Positions 46,773 through 56,323 of a DNA stretch of 64,000 nucleotides are shown here, in pieces. The notes under the pieces were generated by a model that searched no databases, was not told the origin of the DNA, and saw nothing but the letters and a program-made list of their open reading frames with translations. A program made the position numbers and the translations under genes. The DNA is from Scytonematopsis contorta HA4267-MV1 (lineage in GTDB: Bacteria > Cyanobacteriota > Cyanobacteriia > Cyanobacteriales > Nostocaceae), in NCBI GenBank assembly GCA_019359035.1, contig JAHHIC010000084.1, forward strand, positions 62,001 through 126,000, read 5' to 3'. The first letter of the stretch is position 1. Each line of letters begins with the position of its first letter.

Positions 46773-47225
46773 AAAAGAGGAAATTTCCTCACTGATAGTG
46801 CAATTAACAGAGTTTATTTCGGCAACACGAGTGTCCTCATCTCCATAGCTCAAACAAATACTTAGGTAGCTATAGGGCTTGTATGGCATTCGTTCAGCCC
46901 ACTCAATAGCTACAATCCCTGGTATAACTTCGATGGCTTCGGTGTAGGCTTCTAAGTTTAATTCTGCTACGGATTGTGGGTCTAAACGATACAAATCCAG
47001 ATGGTAAAGGGGAATGTGTCCTTCCGGATACTCGTTGATGAGGGTGAAAGTAGGGCTAACAATTGGGTCTGTTATACCTAAACCTTCTCCTATACCCTGT
47101 ACCAGGGTAGTTTTACCTGCTCCTAAATCACCTTCTAATAAAATTGTGCTCCCCGGATTAAGCGAGCGACCGATAGTTACACCTAACTTTCGCGTCGTCT
47201 CCGCATTTGCTAAATTAATTTTCAT
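46761..47225 (-). CDS. tsaE: tRNA threonylcarbamoyladenosine biosynthesis ATPase TsaE
   Basis: P-loop ATPase of 154 residues needed for t6A modification of ANN-decoding tRNAs together with TsaB, TsaC and TsaD. Walker A is GDLGAGKTTL (residues 32-41), and downstream are the family segments 'VSPTFTLINEY' and 'LYHLDLYRL'. ATG at 47225 (MKINLANAETTRKLG) is chosen, because the longer frame to 47279 is made largely of heptamer repeat. Heptamer arrays lie at both ends: three bases upstream of the ATG and across the last codons. The YvcK-like gene lies upstream on the same strand. Confidence 0.93.
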   Translation of the reverse strand: MKINLANAETTRKLGVTIGRSLNPGSTILLEGDLGAGKTTLVQGIGEGLGITDPIVSPTFTLINEYPEGHIPLYHLDLYRLDPQSVAELNLEAYTEAIEVIPGIVAIEWAERMPYKPYSYLSICLSYGDEDTRVAEINSVNCTISEEISSFVDG

Positions 47226-47226
47226 A

Positions 47227-47355
47227 TGTTGACGGTTGACTGATGGCTGATTACTAAAAACTAAGATAATACTCAACAAGTTAATATCAAATAACTACTT
47301 TTCAACAGTCAACAGCCAACAGCCAACAGCCAACAGTCAACAGTCAACAGTCAAC
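47227..47355. repeat. Heptamer arrays between yvcK-like gene and tsaE
   Basis: One array at 47227-47250 (GTTGACGGTTGACTGATGG) and a longer one at 47302-47355 (CAACAGT and CAACAGC units in about seven copies). The outer edge touches the TAG of the upstream gene, and the inner edge stands 3 bp from the tsaE ATG. The space normally used for a ribosome site is therefore repeat sequence. Confidence 0.82.
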
Positions 47356-48728
47356 TACTTCCATATCCCGTGGTGGGTTTTACTGTACCATCGCAAGACT
47401 ACTTTTGCTAGTTTTTGAGGATTGTGACGCACGCAACCAATGTGGTCTTCTTCCATTACATTCCCTTGTATTATTCGCCGTCCCAGCTTTGTGACTTCTT
47501 CCCGGTCAAGGAAAACAGGATGAGAGTTAGTTTTGGCGTAACGTACTAATGCAAGAGAGCTAGGAGCTTTGGTATGTACTAGTACTGCGTTAAATAGCGC
47601 TCTACCACAAGCAAAATCTATTGCGCGTATGTGGTCTGCGACGCTGTAGCCTTGGGTTTCTCCTGGTTGGGTCATGATATTACAGATGTAAATTTTGGGA
47701 ACCTTGGCGTTTGCGATCGCATCGGCAATTTCGGGGACTAACAAATTGGGAATGACGCTAGTGTAAAGACTACCGGGACCCATGATGATATAGTCTGCTT
47801 CTTTTAAGGCTTTAATGGCGGCAGGTAAAGCGGGAGGATTAGCGGGAATACAACCAATCTTGGCTATATTACCACCAGCTTCGGTAATTTTAGACTCGCC
47901 TTCGATGCAACGTCCATCATCTAATTCAGCCCAAAGACGTACATCACTGAGGGTGGCAGGGAGTACTTGCCCTCGAATCGCCAGTACTTTAGAACTAGCA
48001 ACAACTGCTCGCTCTAAATCGCCAGTGATATCACTCATGGCGGTTAAAAATAAATTACCAAAACTGTGCCCCATCAAACCATCGCCAGCACGAAAACGGT
48101 ATTGAAACAATTCTGTTAATAATTTTTCTTCTGATGCTAATGCAGCCAAACAGTTACGAATATCGCCTGGAGGTAAAACGCCAAATTCTTGACGCAAACG
48201 CCCGGAAGAACCACCATCATCAGCAACTGTGACAATAGCGGTAATATTAGCACTATAGGCTTTAAGACCACGTAAAAGCGTCGAAAGTCCTGTACCACCT
48301 CCAATAACAACTATTTTCGGTCCTCGGTATAATCGACGATGAGCCAAAAGAACATCAACGAGTTCTTCGTCTCCTTCTGTTCTGAGAACTGAGGTAACCG
48401 AGCCTACAGTGCGGCTTTGTCCCCAAAGTAGCAATAGTAAGCCCAATATTAAAACCAATGGGCCGCTGACATAATTAGGTAAAATGTCGGCAATGAAACC
48501 TAAAAAGCGTCTAAAAAACTTTAACACCCAAAAAATGGGAGTTAACTTGACCCAAATTGCTAACCCCAAACAGGCTAGCACCACACCACCCACACTAATT
48601 AGCAACCAGCGCTTTACCGAAAGCCCTGGAGCCAACCATTTTAGGTATTGGTTAACTCGATAGGGGGTGTGACGATTAGACTGCTGTTGCAAAGCATTTA
48701 AGGCTTGTTTGAGAAAACCAATTGACAT
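47355..48728 (-). CDS. YvcK/CofD-like protein (gluconeogenesis factor family) with N-terminal membrane segments
   Basis: Protein of 457 residues from the preferred start at 48728 (MSIGFLKQ); an ATG at 48752 would add eight residues. Two hydrophobic segments near the N-terminus (about 43-66 and 92-110, [17 protein letters not shown] and [17 protein letters not shown]) precede the YvcK domain, which begins [16 protein letters not shown] and has [14 protein letters not shown] and [12 protein letters not shown]. YvcK proteins bind UDP-GlcNAc-type nucleotide sugars and affect carbon use and cell-wall synthesis. The membrane-anchored N-terminus is typical of cyanobacterial forms. It lies upstream of tsaE. 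Confidence 0.88.
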   Translation of the reverse strand: MSIGFLKQALNALQQQSNRHTPYRVNQYLKWLAPGLSVKRWLLISVGGVVLACLGLAIWVKLTPIFWVLKFFRRFLGFIADILPNYVSGPLVLILGLLLLLWGQSRTVGSVTSVLRTEGDEELVDVLLAHRRLYRGPKIVVIGGGTGLSTLLRGLKAYSANITAIVTVADDGGSSGRLRQEFGVLPPGDIRNCLAALASEEKLLTELFQYRFRAGDGLMGHSFGNLFLTAMSDITGDLERAVVASSKVLAIRGQVLPATLSDVRLWAELDDGRCIEGESKITEAGGNIAKIGCIPANPPALPAAIKALKEADYIIMGPGSLYTSVIPNLLVPEIADAIANAKVPKIYICNIMTQPGETQGYSVADHIRAIDFACGRALFNAVLVHTKAPSSLALVRYAKTNSHPVFLDREEVTKLGRRIIQGNVMEEDHIGCVRHNPQKLAKVVLRWYSKTHHGIWK

Positions 48729-48901
48729 ACCAGAATCATGACAGTGGTACAAATAATGATTAACAGAAAATTTACACTACTTAGCTTAAACGCTCAGCGT
48801 GGAATTATTACATTTATTAATTCCCTGTGTATAAAAGCTCCCATATTAACTTGTCAGTATATAACTTCATATAGTTCCCTGGTTTTTGTAAATAAAAATG
48901 A

Positions 48902-49399
48902 ATGGAAAAGCGTATTTTAGGGTTAGACCCAGGATTTGCTCTTTTAGGATTTGGCGCTATTATCTGCCAATCCAACGATACAGGACTACAAGAATCCTCA
49001 GTAAAAATGCTGGATTTTGGCGTAATATCTACGTCAGCAGATGCAGAAATGACACAGCGATTATGCACTTTGTTCGACGATTTGCACACCCTAATTGAAC
49101 AAGTACAACCTGATTTAGTCGCCATTGAAAAATTCTTTTTTTACCGCATGGCGAATACCATTTTAGTCGCTCAGGCGCGGGGTGTGTTAATGTTGGTGCT
49201 AGGACAGCATAAATTACCTTATGTGGAGTTTACCCCCAGCCAAGTTAAACAGTCGCTGACAGGGTATGGAAAGGCTGATAAATATGATGTACAAACAGCG
49301 GTTGCACAGGAGTTAGGTTTGGATAATATTCCTAAACCAGATGATGCAGCAGATGCTTTGGCTCTTGCATTAGCTGCTTGTTATCAGTATCAGTTTTAA
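48902..49399 (+). CDS. ruvC: Holliday junction resolvase RuvC
   Basis: Endonuclease of 165 residues that resolves four-way junctions with RuvAB. The catalytic acids are seen in [13 protein letters not shown] (Asp8), [10 protein letters not shown] (Glu) and the C-terminal [12 protein letters not shown]. Length and motif order are normal. A nearby ATG at 48898 is in another frame; 48902 starts the conserved sequence. It is divergent from the YvcK-like gene. Confidence 0.95.
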   Translation: MEKRILGLDPGFALLGFGAIICQSNDTGLQESSVKMLDFGVISTSADAEMTQRLCTLFDDLHTLIEQVQPDLVAIEKFFFYRMANTILVAQARGVLMLVLGQHKLPYVEFTPSQVKQSLTGYGKADKYDVQTAVAQELGLDNIPKPDDAADALALALAACYQYQF

Positions 49400-49417
49400 T
49401 TTTTAAAGTTAATAAAG

Positions 49418-49462
49418 AGACCTAACCCCCTAACCCCTTCCCTATGAGGGAAGGGGAGAATA
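49418..49462. repeat. GAGACCTAACCCCC interspersed element copy
   Basis: Single copy of the GC-rich family with the AGACCTAACCCCCTAACCCC start and a CCCTATGAGGG hairpin centre. It follows ruvC and may act as a terminator. Confidence 0.65.
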
Positions 49463-49609
49463 AAAGAAAGATGTGATATTGCGTTAAAAAAAATTTTTAT
49501 GTCTGAAATATTAAGGTTAAATAACGAGTACAAGCAACAATTGCTTGCTGATTTCAATTCCAGTACAATGTCTAGGAGTGTGTCATATGACACACTCTTA
49601 GTAATAAAG

Positions 49610-50443
49610 TTATAAAATCGTTGCTTTATCTTCTTGCTTCCGTTTTATCAAAATCCCAAGAATACCACTGGAAAGAAGAAAAATCATAGCATTGGAAGAC
49701 TCCGGAACTTTAACCTCTGTTCGATTAGTGTTAATTCCAATTAAAGATAAACGAGTTTGCTTAGTAAAAGAATGTCGCAGAGAACCTTTTACTACCGCTA
49801 CAGCAGATTCTTTTTTCCCTCCAGAAGCAATATCCTGCGATAACGAATTGAAGACAATATTATTGCTACTTTGAATATCAAGAAAATCATTATCTCCTTC
49901 CGTAGCTAGATTACCTGTGATACTAAAAAATTCCAAGACACTATTGTCACTTGTATCAACTAGTTGCCAAAAAGTATCTCCGAATGTGTTTGCAGACTCC
50001 TTTGCAGAATTATCGATTGATGTTTTTAAATTAAATAATGTTTCAAAATCAAAAGAAAAGACTTGATTCTCTTCAACAAGGAAGCTACCGAGAAGAGTCG
50101 TATCACTTTTTGCTTGTCCTAAGTAATCTCCATTATTACCAGAGGCTGAACTGGAAGATATACTAGATGCTTGTGGTGGAACCACTGTAAAATTTACATC
50201 TCCATTAGCCGTAGCAATGACACTACCATCTTTACTGATAGCTCTGACAAACTCATTAAAATCTGTAGAAGTACCTGAAGGATTTTTACTAAAGCCCGTA
50301 AAAGTCAATGAACCTTCAGAAAAAGCAAAAGTTGCTGCTCTACTAGGTGAAATAGCAAACATACAACTAGCTAAAAGTGATGTGCCAAATAGTAAACAAC
50401 ATTTGCTAAGCTCTAACTGTTGTTTCATCTGTTTCATCTTCAT
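49610..50443 (-). CDS. PEP-CTERM-type secreted protein
   Basis: Protein of 277 residues with an N-terminal signal peptide (hydrophobic about 13-33, ending SPSRAATF). The C-terminus shows a sorting signal: a VPESS motif (about residue 247), a hydrophobic helix (AMIFLLSSGILGILI) and a basic cluster (KRKQ). PEP-CTERM proteins are exported and processed by exosortase in organisms that make exopolysaccharide. The central part is beta-rich and Ser/Asn-rich with no recognised domain. An exopolysaccharide-like gene set lies 4-9 kb downstream, which fits the known association. Confidence 0.75.
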   Translation of the reverse strand: MKMKQMKQQLELSKCCLLFGTSLLASCMFAISPSRAATFAFSEGSLTFTGFSKNPSGTSTDFNEFVRAISKDGSVIATANGDVNFTVVPPQASSISSSSASGNNGDYLGQAKSDTTLLGSFLVEENQVFSFDFETLFNLKTSIDNSAKESANTFGDTFWQLVDTSDNSVLEFFSITGNLATEGDNDFLDIQSSNNIVFNSLSQDIASGGKKESAVAVVKGSLRHSFTKQTRLSLIGINTNRTEVKVPESSNAMIFLLSSGILGILIKRKQEDKATIL

Positions 50444-51302
50444 AAAATATTTTCCCTGATTCCCACAAAGGTAATTTTTTACCTAAGTGTTAATACTATC
50501 CTGGTAATAGTAGTATTTTGCTAAAGGTAATATAAAGGACTGTATTTTTTATACAAATTTCATAGATATAACAATTGCCAAATTGGCATTTACTTTTGTT
50601 ATGTTTATGTTATTATTTACTCACACCTGTATATTTATGCAGACGCTTCAGGAATCAATCTTAAAATTTAGGAACTGGCTATTGTATCTAGAAACCAAAA
50701 GGCACGGCAAGATGGCCTTACAGTTAGATTTTGTATTACAAATGCAACAGTTAAAGCCTTCAACTATAGCAAAAGTGTTACTTGCGTAATATTACGGGAT
50801 TTATATAGAAAAAGCATATTTTTAAGACGTTACTATTGCCACTGAAGATTTTAAAGGCTATAAATTATGACAGGAATACGCTGAGAGCTATAAAGCATTT
50901 ATTTTACTGGGTGTAAAGCATTACGAACGTGATATAAAAGTTGGAATCCAAGGCTGTGCTTTGTTAAAATTAACACTACCGCTACCATCTCTCCAAAAAA
51001 AGTACAGGTGTGCAATTTGAATTAACTAGTGTAGCTTGACTAAAAGAACTTTCTAGTTGAAAAACGCAAAAAAGCTTGTGAAGTAAGGCTTTTTGCTTTC
51101 TGGCTTTTTACGCTAGTGGTCTGCCATACAAGCTTTGATGGTTTGTAGTAGGGTTTTAGCCCTTTAGCATTTTTCGGGTAATTGAATTAAAAATAACAAG
51201 ACCAAAATGTCCGAAGATTCGGAGGAAGTTAAGCGTGTGGTCTATTTATTTGAAAATAGCTGTTAACCTTCATAGCTTTTAAGCTTACCTAAGGAGAAAA
51301 TT
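50444..51302. other. Intergenic region, with a hairpin; no gene supported
   Basis: About 860 bp. A GCAAAAAAGC (51066-51075) and GCTTTTTGC (51088-51096) pair could form a hairpin followed by a T-rich stretch, a possible terminator. A 68-codon open frame at 50583-50789 starts at TTG without a ribosome site and is not called. The right end holds the AAGGAGA ribosome site of the next gene. Confidence 0.4.
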
Positions 51303-52553
51303 ATGGACAAAGGAAAAATATTGCATTGTGTTGCTGAGCCTAATTTACATTTTGTGGCTTATTTTTGCTCTCAATTTGGGATAACTTTAGGTACTTCATT
51401 AGCGCTAGCCACAATTATCCCTATTAACCAATCACTTGCAAGTGAACCAATTTCTGAAAATACTCCGCAAAATTTTTCATCCTCTGGTGAAATTAAGCCA
51501 GAAAAAGAATCAATTTCACAGATATCAGTTAAATCTGAGAAAATGGTATTGGATGTATCTGAAAATATTACTAATATTGAGAGCAGTCAATTAGATTCTT
51601 ATTCTACTAGCTATAAGCCTTTATCTATTAAAAATAAGGCAATAGACTCTGCTAGCCAAAGTCAAAATATATCTTCCCAAATAAAGAAAAATGTAGAAAC
51701 TAGTAGAAGCTTAATCAATCGTACGAAGCTTTCTAAAGAAGAAAAAAAAGAGCAAAGGCTATCCCAAAAAACTACAGATAGTATTTCTTCTAATATCGAA
51801 AATAATGCTATTGCAGATGCTAATCAATTACGTCGAGAACTACTAATTGAACCCATTGTTATATTCAACGACCCTCCAGCAGCATCTCCTGCTTCAACGG
51901 CTGGTACTCCTTCTGCATACGGTGCGAGTTCGCGTGAAGCCTTCATTGGAGGTGGGATAAGCATTCCTCTAGAGAGCGGTAGAGACAGAGTAGATGGTTC
52001 TTTATCTGCTGGCTTTGGTTTGGGTAACCCAGTGAAAGATGTTGGGGTAGAAGTTAGTGCAAATATTTCTAGTGTCAGTCCTAATGATTTCGGTGATAGT
52101 GGTGGTATTGGTTTAAAGCTACATAGATACTTAGGTGATAGTACATCAGTAGCTGTTGGTTGGTCAAATGCAATTAGATGGGGAGATGCAACTGGAGCAA
52201 AAAATACTATCTATGGAGTTGTAACTAAAGCATGGACACTACAACCCAGTAATCCAAATAATAAATTGCCTTTAACTGTTTCAGTTGGTCTTGGTAGTGG
52301 TAGTTTTCGTTCTAAAGGGGCAATAGAATCTAATCAGAACGGTGTTAATCTTTTTGGGAGTTTAGGTTTACGAGTTGCACCACAAGTATCTTTAGTTTCT
52401 AGCTGGACAGGAAATGCTTTGAATGCAGGTGTTTCTTTTGTACCTTTCAAAAAGACTCCATTGGTCGTCAATGCAGTTGTTACTGATGTGACTAGTAATT
52501 TAACTACTGGACGTGGTTTATCCTTAAGCGCTGGGTACAGTTTCCGGTTTTAA
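51303..52553 (+). CDS. Predicted outer-membrane beta-barrel protein
   Basis: Protein of 416 residues with a hydrophobic N-terminal export segment (about 15-47, ending near SLASEP). The N-terminal half (50-190) is Ser/Lys/Glu-rich and probably disordered or periplasmic. The second half (about 215-416) alternates small and aromatic residues in strands, with many Gly, Ser and Asn, and ends GYSFRF. A terminal aromatic residue is the usual insertion signal of outer-membrane beta-barrels. A good AAGGAGA site precedes the ATG. I recognise no named family; the barrel call comes from strand pattern and the terminal Phe. Confidence 0.6.
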   Translation: MDKGKILHCVAEPNLHFVAYFCSQFGITLGTSLALATIIPINQSLASEPISENTPQNFSSSGEIKPEKESISQISVKSEKMVLDVSENITNIESSQLDSYSTSYKPLSIKNKAIDSASQSQNISSQIKKNVETSRSLINRTKLSKEEKKEQRLSQKTTDSISSNIENNAIADANQLRRELLIEPIVIFNDPPAASPASTAGTPSAYGASSREAFIGGGISIPLESGRDRVDGSLSAGFGLGNPVKDVGVEVSANISSVSPNDFGDSGGIGLKLHRYLGDSTSVAVGWSNAIRWGDATGAKNTIYGVVTKAWTLQPSNPNNKLPLTVSVGLGSGSFRSKGAIESNQNGVNLFGSLGLRVAPQVSLVSSWTGNALNAGVSFVPFKKTPLVVNAVVTDVTSNLTTGRGLSLSAGYSFRF

Positions 52554-52591
52554 TTGTTGGGAGGTGATTTATAGAGTAATACCTATCTTTC

Positions 52592-52701
52592 ATCCCAACT
52601 CCCCATTCCCCAGTCCCCATTCCCCACTCCCCAATCCCAACTCCCCATTCCCAACTCCCCACTCCCCACTCCCCACTCCCCACTCCCCACTCCCCACTCC
52701 C
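52592..52701. repeat. CCCCACT short tandem repeat upstream of a secreted protein gene
   Basis: About fifteen heptamers of CCCCACT, CCCCATT or CCCAACT types, a block of about 110 bp. It lies between the barrel gene and the next gene and ends 10 bp before the next ATG. The same unit occurs within gcvP. Confidence 0.88.
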
Positions 52702-52710
52702 TTAAAAATT

Positions 52711-53406
52711 ATGAAAAAACAACAATTCATTTTTTTCACATTAATCTTGTTTGCTTCTGTTATGGGTCTATCCACCCAAGCTAATGCAGGTCAAACTTCA
52801 ATTCGAGGAACAACAGAAGAATCCTCTCCTTTTTCTGGGGATACTTTTAACCCTAACCCAGAAGCTACTTCTCCTCAAATTGCTCCCGGTCTGGAAGCAA
52901 CAATTGGACCAGATGGGAGAATTCGTGTCCCAGGAGAGGTTCAAAAAAATATTAATTGTGCTTTCAGTTCTAGTGATACGGAATTTAAAGATTTAAGAAG
53001 CGAAATTCTTGGACTTTTATCCAATGGAAGTGATATGGATGTACAGAATAAAGTTCAAAAATATATAAGTAGCTTAGGAGTTTCTTCGGATTTAACAACA
53101 AATCTTGTCAGTGCTTTATCTGGTATCGTTGATTCTACAGCCGCAGACAGACCTGGAATTCCCACTAGTTTATTAAAATTAAAACCTGTACAACTTGTTG
53201 CGGATAACGTAAATAATAGAGACCAAAGCTCCCCTCAATGTATATCTAACGTCGATGTCAACAAATTAAACAAGGCGATAAACGCTTACAATAAAATTGT
53301 GCAAAAAAGTGACCTTCAAGTTTTAAAAAAATTGTCAAAAGAGTCTAACTTTATCTTAATTGGTAAAGTTCTTAAGGACTTGAGAATTTCTATGAACAAA
53401 CCTTAG
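52711..53406 (+). CDS. Secreted protein of unknown function
   Basis: Protein of 231 residues starting at ATG 52711 (MKKQQFIFFTLILFASVMG), a clear signal peptide cleaved near QANA-GQT. The reading frame is open further upstream only because CCCCACT repeats have no stops, so 52564 is not accepted. The mature protein has a Pro-rich start, two cysteines and a helical C-terminus. No SD sequence is visible; the ten bases before the ATG are AT-rich and the repeat lies directly upstream. It is cotranscribed or adjacent to the barrel gene on the same strand. Family not recognised. Confidence 0.65.
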   Translation: MKKQQFIFFTLILFASVMGLSTQANAGQTSIRGTTEESSPFSGDTFNPNPEATSPQIAPGLEATIGPDGRIRVPGEVQKNINCAFSSSDTEFKDLRSEILGLLSNGSDMDVQNKVQKYISSLGVSSDLTTNLVSALSGIVDSTAADRPGIPTSLLKLKPVQLVADNVNNRDQSSPQCISNVDVNKLNKAINAYNKIVQKSDLQVLKKLSKESNFILIGKVLKDLRISMNKP

Positions 53407-54005
53407 GTAATACTGCTCGGTTAAGCTCAAAAAGATAAGAAATTGTAGGTTGGGTTGAGGAACGTTCGCGTAGCGTCCGCTTCAAATAACCTAACATTTG
53501 CAAGACTTTGTTGGGTTTCGTTCCTCAACCCAACCTACAAATATTCTTAACCGAGCAGTATTGAGACCTTAGGGACTTTCCTACAAGAGGAATTCTAATT
53601 CATACTACGAAAGTATTACATATTTTGTAGGTTGGGATGAAGCACGGCAGCGTAACATCTGTTTAGGATGACCCAGCCTATAACCTCTCAAACCGAAAAT
53701 TTTGAGCTCGTTTATTTTTGAAATTTAAAAATGTCAGTAAATACCACAATTACTTTTTAAAAATGATGATGTAATATGTACTACTCTTTTAGCGATTCAA
53801 TAAAAAAGTCCTAAATAATGAAGGGTTGTAACCCCTCACCCCATTTTCTTAAACAAACATACAATGTATGGTGAAAAACAATTTAAGTGTAAGTACGCAA
53901 TTCGCTGTTATTGATAAAAAAATCCGGAACATACAATAAATAAGCTGTTAGTTTTAATTAGGAGTTTGCATCAATTAGTTATTAGAATGTCGTTTATTTT
54001 TTGTT
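53407..54005. other. Intergenic region containing a MITE-like element
   Basis: About 600 bp. The left half holds the element described at 53409-53562 and a related TGTAGGTTGGGATGAAGC stretch near 53630. The right half is AT-rich with no gene. It should include the promoter of the following polysaccharide gene. Confidence 0.45.
53409..53562. mobile_element. MITE-like non-autonomous element, 154 bp
   Basis: Terminal inverted repeats AATACTGCTCGGTTAAG (17 bp, perfect) bound a 154-bp segment that also has an inner inverted pair TGTAGGTTGGGTTGAGGAACG. The interior has no coding potential. An 8-bp ACCTTAGG occurs on both sides (53400-53407 and 53566-53573), a possible target-site duplication, though a few bases lie between it and the right inverted repeat. 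The element inserted right at the end of the preceding gene. Confidence 0.7.
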
Positions 54006-56216
54006 GTGGCTAATATGACAGATACTATGGTTAATCAAGTAGAACAAGATAACGTTAATTTACAAAATTACTGGCAGGTCTTAAAAAGGCGTTCTCCTGT
54101 TATAGTTCTTGTCGTAGGCTCTGTGATGGGTCTATCAGCCTTTTATAATTTGAGGCAAAAAGCTGTTTATGAAGCACAAGGTAAGTTAATTCTTAATAAA
54201 GAAAGTGGTATATCACCACTAACAGGTTTAGGTGGTAAAGCAGGAGAACTGACTGGTCTGACCAACAGCAGTAATCCTTTGGAAACAGAAGCAGAGATTA
54301 TTCGTTCTAATCCAATTGTTGAAAAAACTATTGAAAAACTACAACTCAAAGATGGTCAAGGTAAACCTCTAGAAATTGATGATTTTCTGAAAAGTCTGCA
54401 AGTTACTAGTGTTGCAGGGACAGACGTAATGAGGCTATCTTTTCGTAGTACTAGCTCTCAGCAAGCTGCGAATGTAATAAATACTTTAATGAATGTTTAT
54501 TTAGAAAGTAATGTTCGCGCAAATCGCTCAAAGGCAACTGCTGCACGAGAGTTTTTAGATAAGCAATTACCACAAATAGAGAAAAGAGTAGTTGAAGCTG
54601 AAGCTGCATTGCGTCGTTTTAAAGACCAAAATAGAGTTGTTTCTCTAGACGAAGAAGCAAAAGTTGGGGTAGAAGCGCTCAGAAATATAACCGAAGAAAT
54701 TACAAAAACTGAAGCGGAAATAAAAGATTCAACTGCTCGTAGTCTTGCTTTACAAAATCAATTGCGATTAACTACACCAAAAGCTGTCAATATAAGTACG
54801 ATTAGTCAATCTACAGCAGTTCAACAAGTTTTAGTAGAATATCAAAAAGTACAAAATGAGTTAGCTGTTCTTTTAACTCGCTTGACCGAAGAACATCCAC
54901 AAGTGGTTAATCTGAGGGATAAAGAAGAAGCTCTCAGACAGCAATTATCTAAACGAGTTACTGAAACCGTAGGAGCTTCCGAATCTTTAGCTCCAAAAGA
55001 TTTACAGGTTGGACAACTGGCACAAAATTTGACAGCAGAACTGGTAAATTCAGAGGTCACCACCTTAGCATTAACAAACCGACTACAGGTTTTACGGAAA
55101 GCATTCTTAAACCAGCAAGGTAGATTGAGAGTTTTACCTAAATTAGAACAACAACAGCGAGCGTTAGAAAGAAAGTTGCAAGTACCTCAGACAACTTATC
55201 AACAAGTACTGAAGCAATTGCAGGAAGTTGAAGTTGCGGAAAAGCAACAGGTTGGTAATGCAAGAATAGTTTCAACAGCTTTAGTTCCCAAAGCTGCAAT
55301 TTCTGCTTCATTAACTAGAAACCTCGCGTTAGCAGGTTTTTTAGGAACAGTCTTAGGTGTAGCCTCAGCTTTAGCATTGGAATCTCTTGATAAACGCTTG
55401 AAGAGTCTTACCCAAGTTAAACAGCTATTTGGTTACCCTTTATTGGGAACCATTCCTAAATTAACTAAGAAGTCCAAAAATGATGAAGTGTCAGAACTAG
55501 CTACCAGAGATAATCCTTACTCTCCGGTCAGTGCAGCCTTTGAAATGTTGATGACTAATCTGGCTTTCACGATATCTGACAAACAACTACAGGTGGTTGT
55601 GGTAAGTAGTTCTGTACCAGATGAGGGTAAGTCCTTTGTTGCTGCGAACTTAGCAGTAGCAAAAGCACAGATGGGAGCAAAGGTGCTATTAATCGATGCA
55701 GATATGCGTCATCCACGTCAACATCATCTTTGGGAACTTCACAATCTAACAGGATTGAGTAATGTGTTAGTTGGTCAAAATGAATTGAGCAATTCCGCGC
55801 AAGAAGCTTTAGTTGGCTTAGATATATTAACTGCTGGAACTATTCCGCCAAATCCACTAGCATTGATTGATTCCCAACGAATGAAGGCATTGCTTAAAGA
55901 AGCCGTTAAAGAATATGACTTTGTGATTATTGACACTCCACCTATAACCGCAGCTTCTGAAGCACAAGTTCTTGGTAAGTTAGGAGATGGAATGTTACTA
56001 GTGGCACGTCCAGGAATACTGGAATCCGATGCAGCGAATGTCGTAAAAGCTCAAATTCAGCAATCAGGACAACGGATGTTGGGGATTGTTGTGAATGGTG
56101 TTACATCAGAAAGTAGTGCAGGTCATTATTACCATAAATCCTATTATGGAGGTCAGAAGTTGAGCAAAAAAGCAGAAAAAAAATTACTCGGTACAGGGCA
56201 AACTGTTATACAGTAG
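54006..56216 (+). CDS. Wzz-domain polysaccharide co-polymerase fused to a BY-kinase (Wzc-like)
   Basis: Inner-membrane protein of 736 residues in exopolysaccharide polymerisation and export. The Wzz domain has a first membrane helix (about 30-48) and a second (about 437-458), with a long coiled-coil periplasmic region (about 170-420). A cytoplasmic tyrosine-kinase domain follows, with a Walker A-like VPDEGKSF (about 536-543, in which the leading Gly is not present), LLIDADMR (Walker A') and FVIIDTPP (Walker B). The Tyr-rich tail (HYYHKSYYGG) is the autophosphorylation site. GTG at 54006 or ATG at 54015 or 54027 could start; none has a clear ribosome site. Confidence 0.9.
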   Translation: MANMTDTMVNQVEQDNVNLQNYWQVLKRRSPVIVLVVGSVMGLSAFYNLRQKAVYEAQGKLILNKESGISPLTGLGGKAGELTGLTNSSNPLETEAEIIRSNPIVEKTIEKLQLKDGQGKPLEIDDFLKSLQVTSVAGTDVMRLSFRSTSSQQAANVINTLMNVYLESNVRANRSKATAAREFLDKQLPQIEKRVVEAEAALRRFKDQNRVVSLDEEAKVGVEALRNITEEITKTEAEIKDSTARSLALQNQLRLTTPKAVNISTISQSTAVQQVLVEYQKVQNELAVLLTRLTEEHPQVVNLRDKEEALRQQLSKRVTETVGASESLAPKDLQVGQLAQNLTAELVNSEVTTLALTNRLQVLRKAFLNQQGRLRVLPKLEQQQRALERKLQVPQTTYQQVLKQLQEVEVAEKQQVGNARIVSTALVPKAAISASLTRNLALAGFLGTVLGVASALALESLDKRLKSLTQVKQLFGYPLLGTIPKLTKKSKNDEVSELATRDNPYSPVSAAFEMLMTNLAFTISDKQLQVVVVSSSVPDEGKSFVAANLAVAKAQMGAKVLLIDADMRHPRQHHLWELHNLTGLSNVLVGQNELSNSAQEALVGLDILTAGTIPPNPLALIDSQRMKALLKEAVKEYDFVIIDTPPITAASEAQVLGKLGDGMLLVARPGILESDAANVVKAQIQQSGQRMLGIVVNGVTSESSAGHYYHKSYYGGQKLSKKAEKKLLGTGQTVIQ

Positions 56217-56323
56217 GCAAAAGGTTTGTAGTTGCGCTTTAGCGCCATTTTATAAATCGAAATCAGGAATTGCATTTTAACGCAACTACGAACCTAATTA
56301 CAAGTGTTTAGTCGGACATAATA

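Noticed and set aside
13540-47722. GCGATCGC (HIP1) octamers near 13546, 21987, 37891 and 47713
   Set aside because: Consistent with cyanobacterial origin but only four by eye; too few to report as a separate finding.
50583-50789. 68-codon open frame starting at TTG
   Set aside because: No ribosome site, odd composition, and no known family; kept as non-coding.
52564-52710. N-terminal extension of the secreted protein read through CCCCACT repeats
   Set aside because: The true signal peptide starts at 52711; the extension exists because the heptamer has no stop in that frame.
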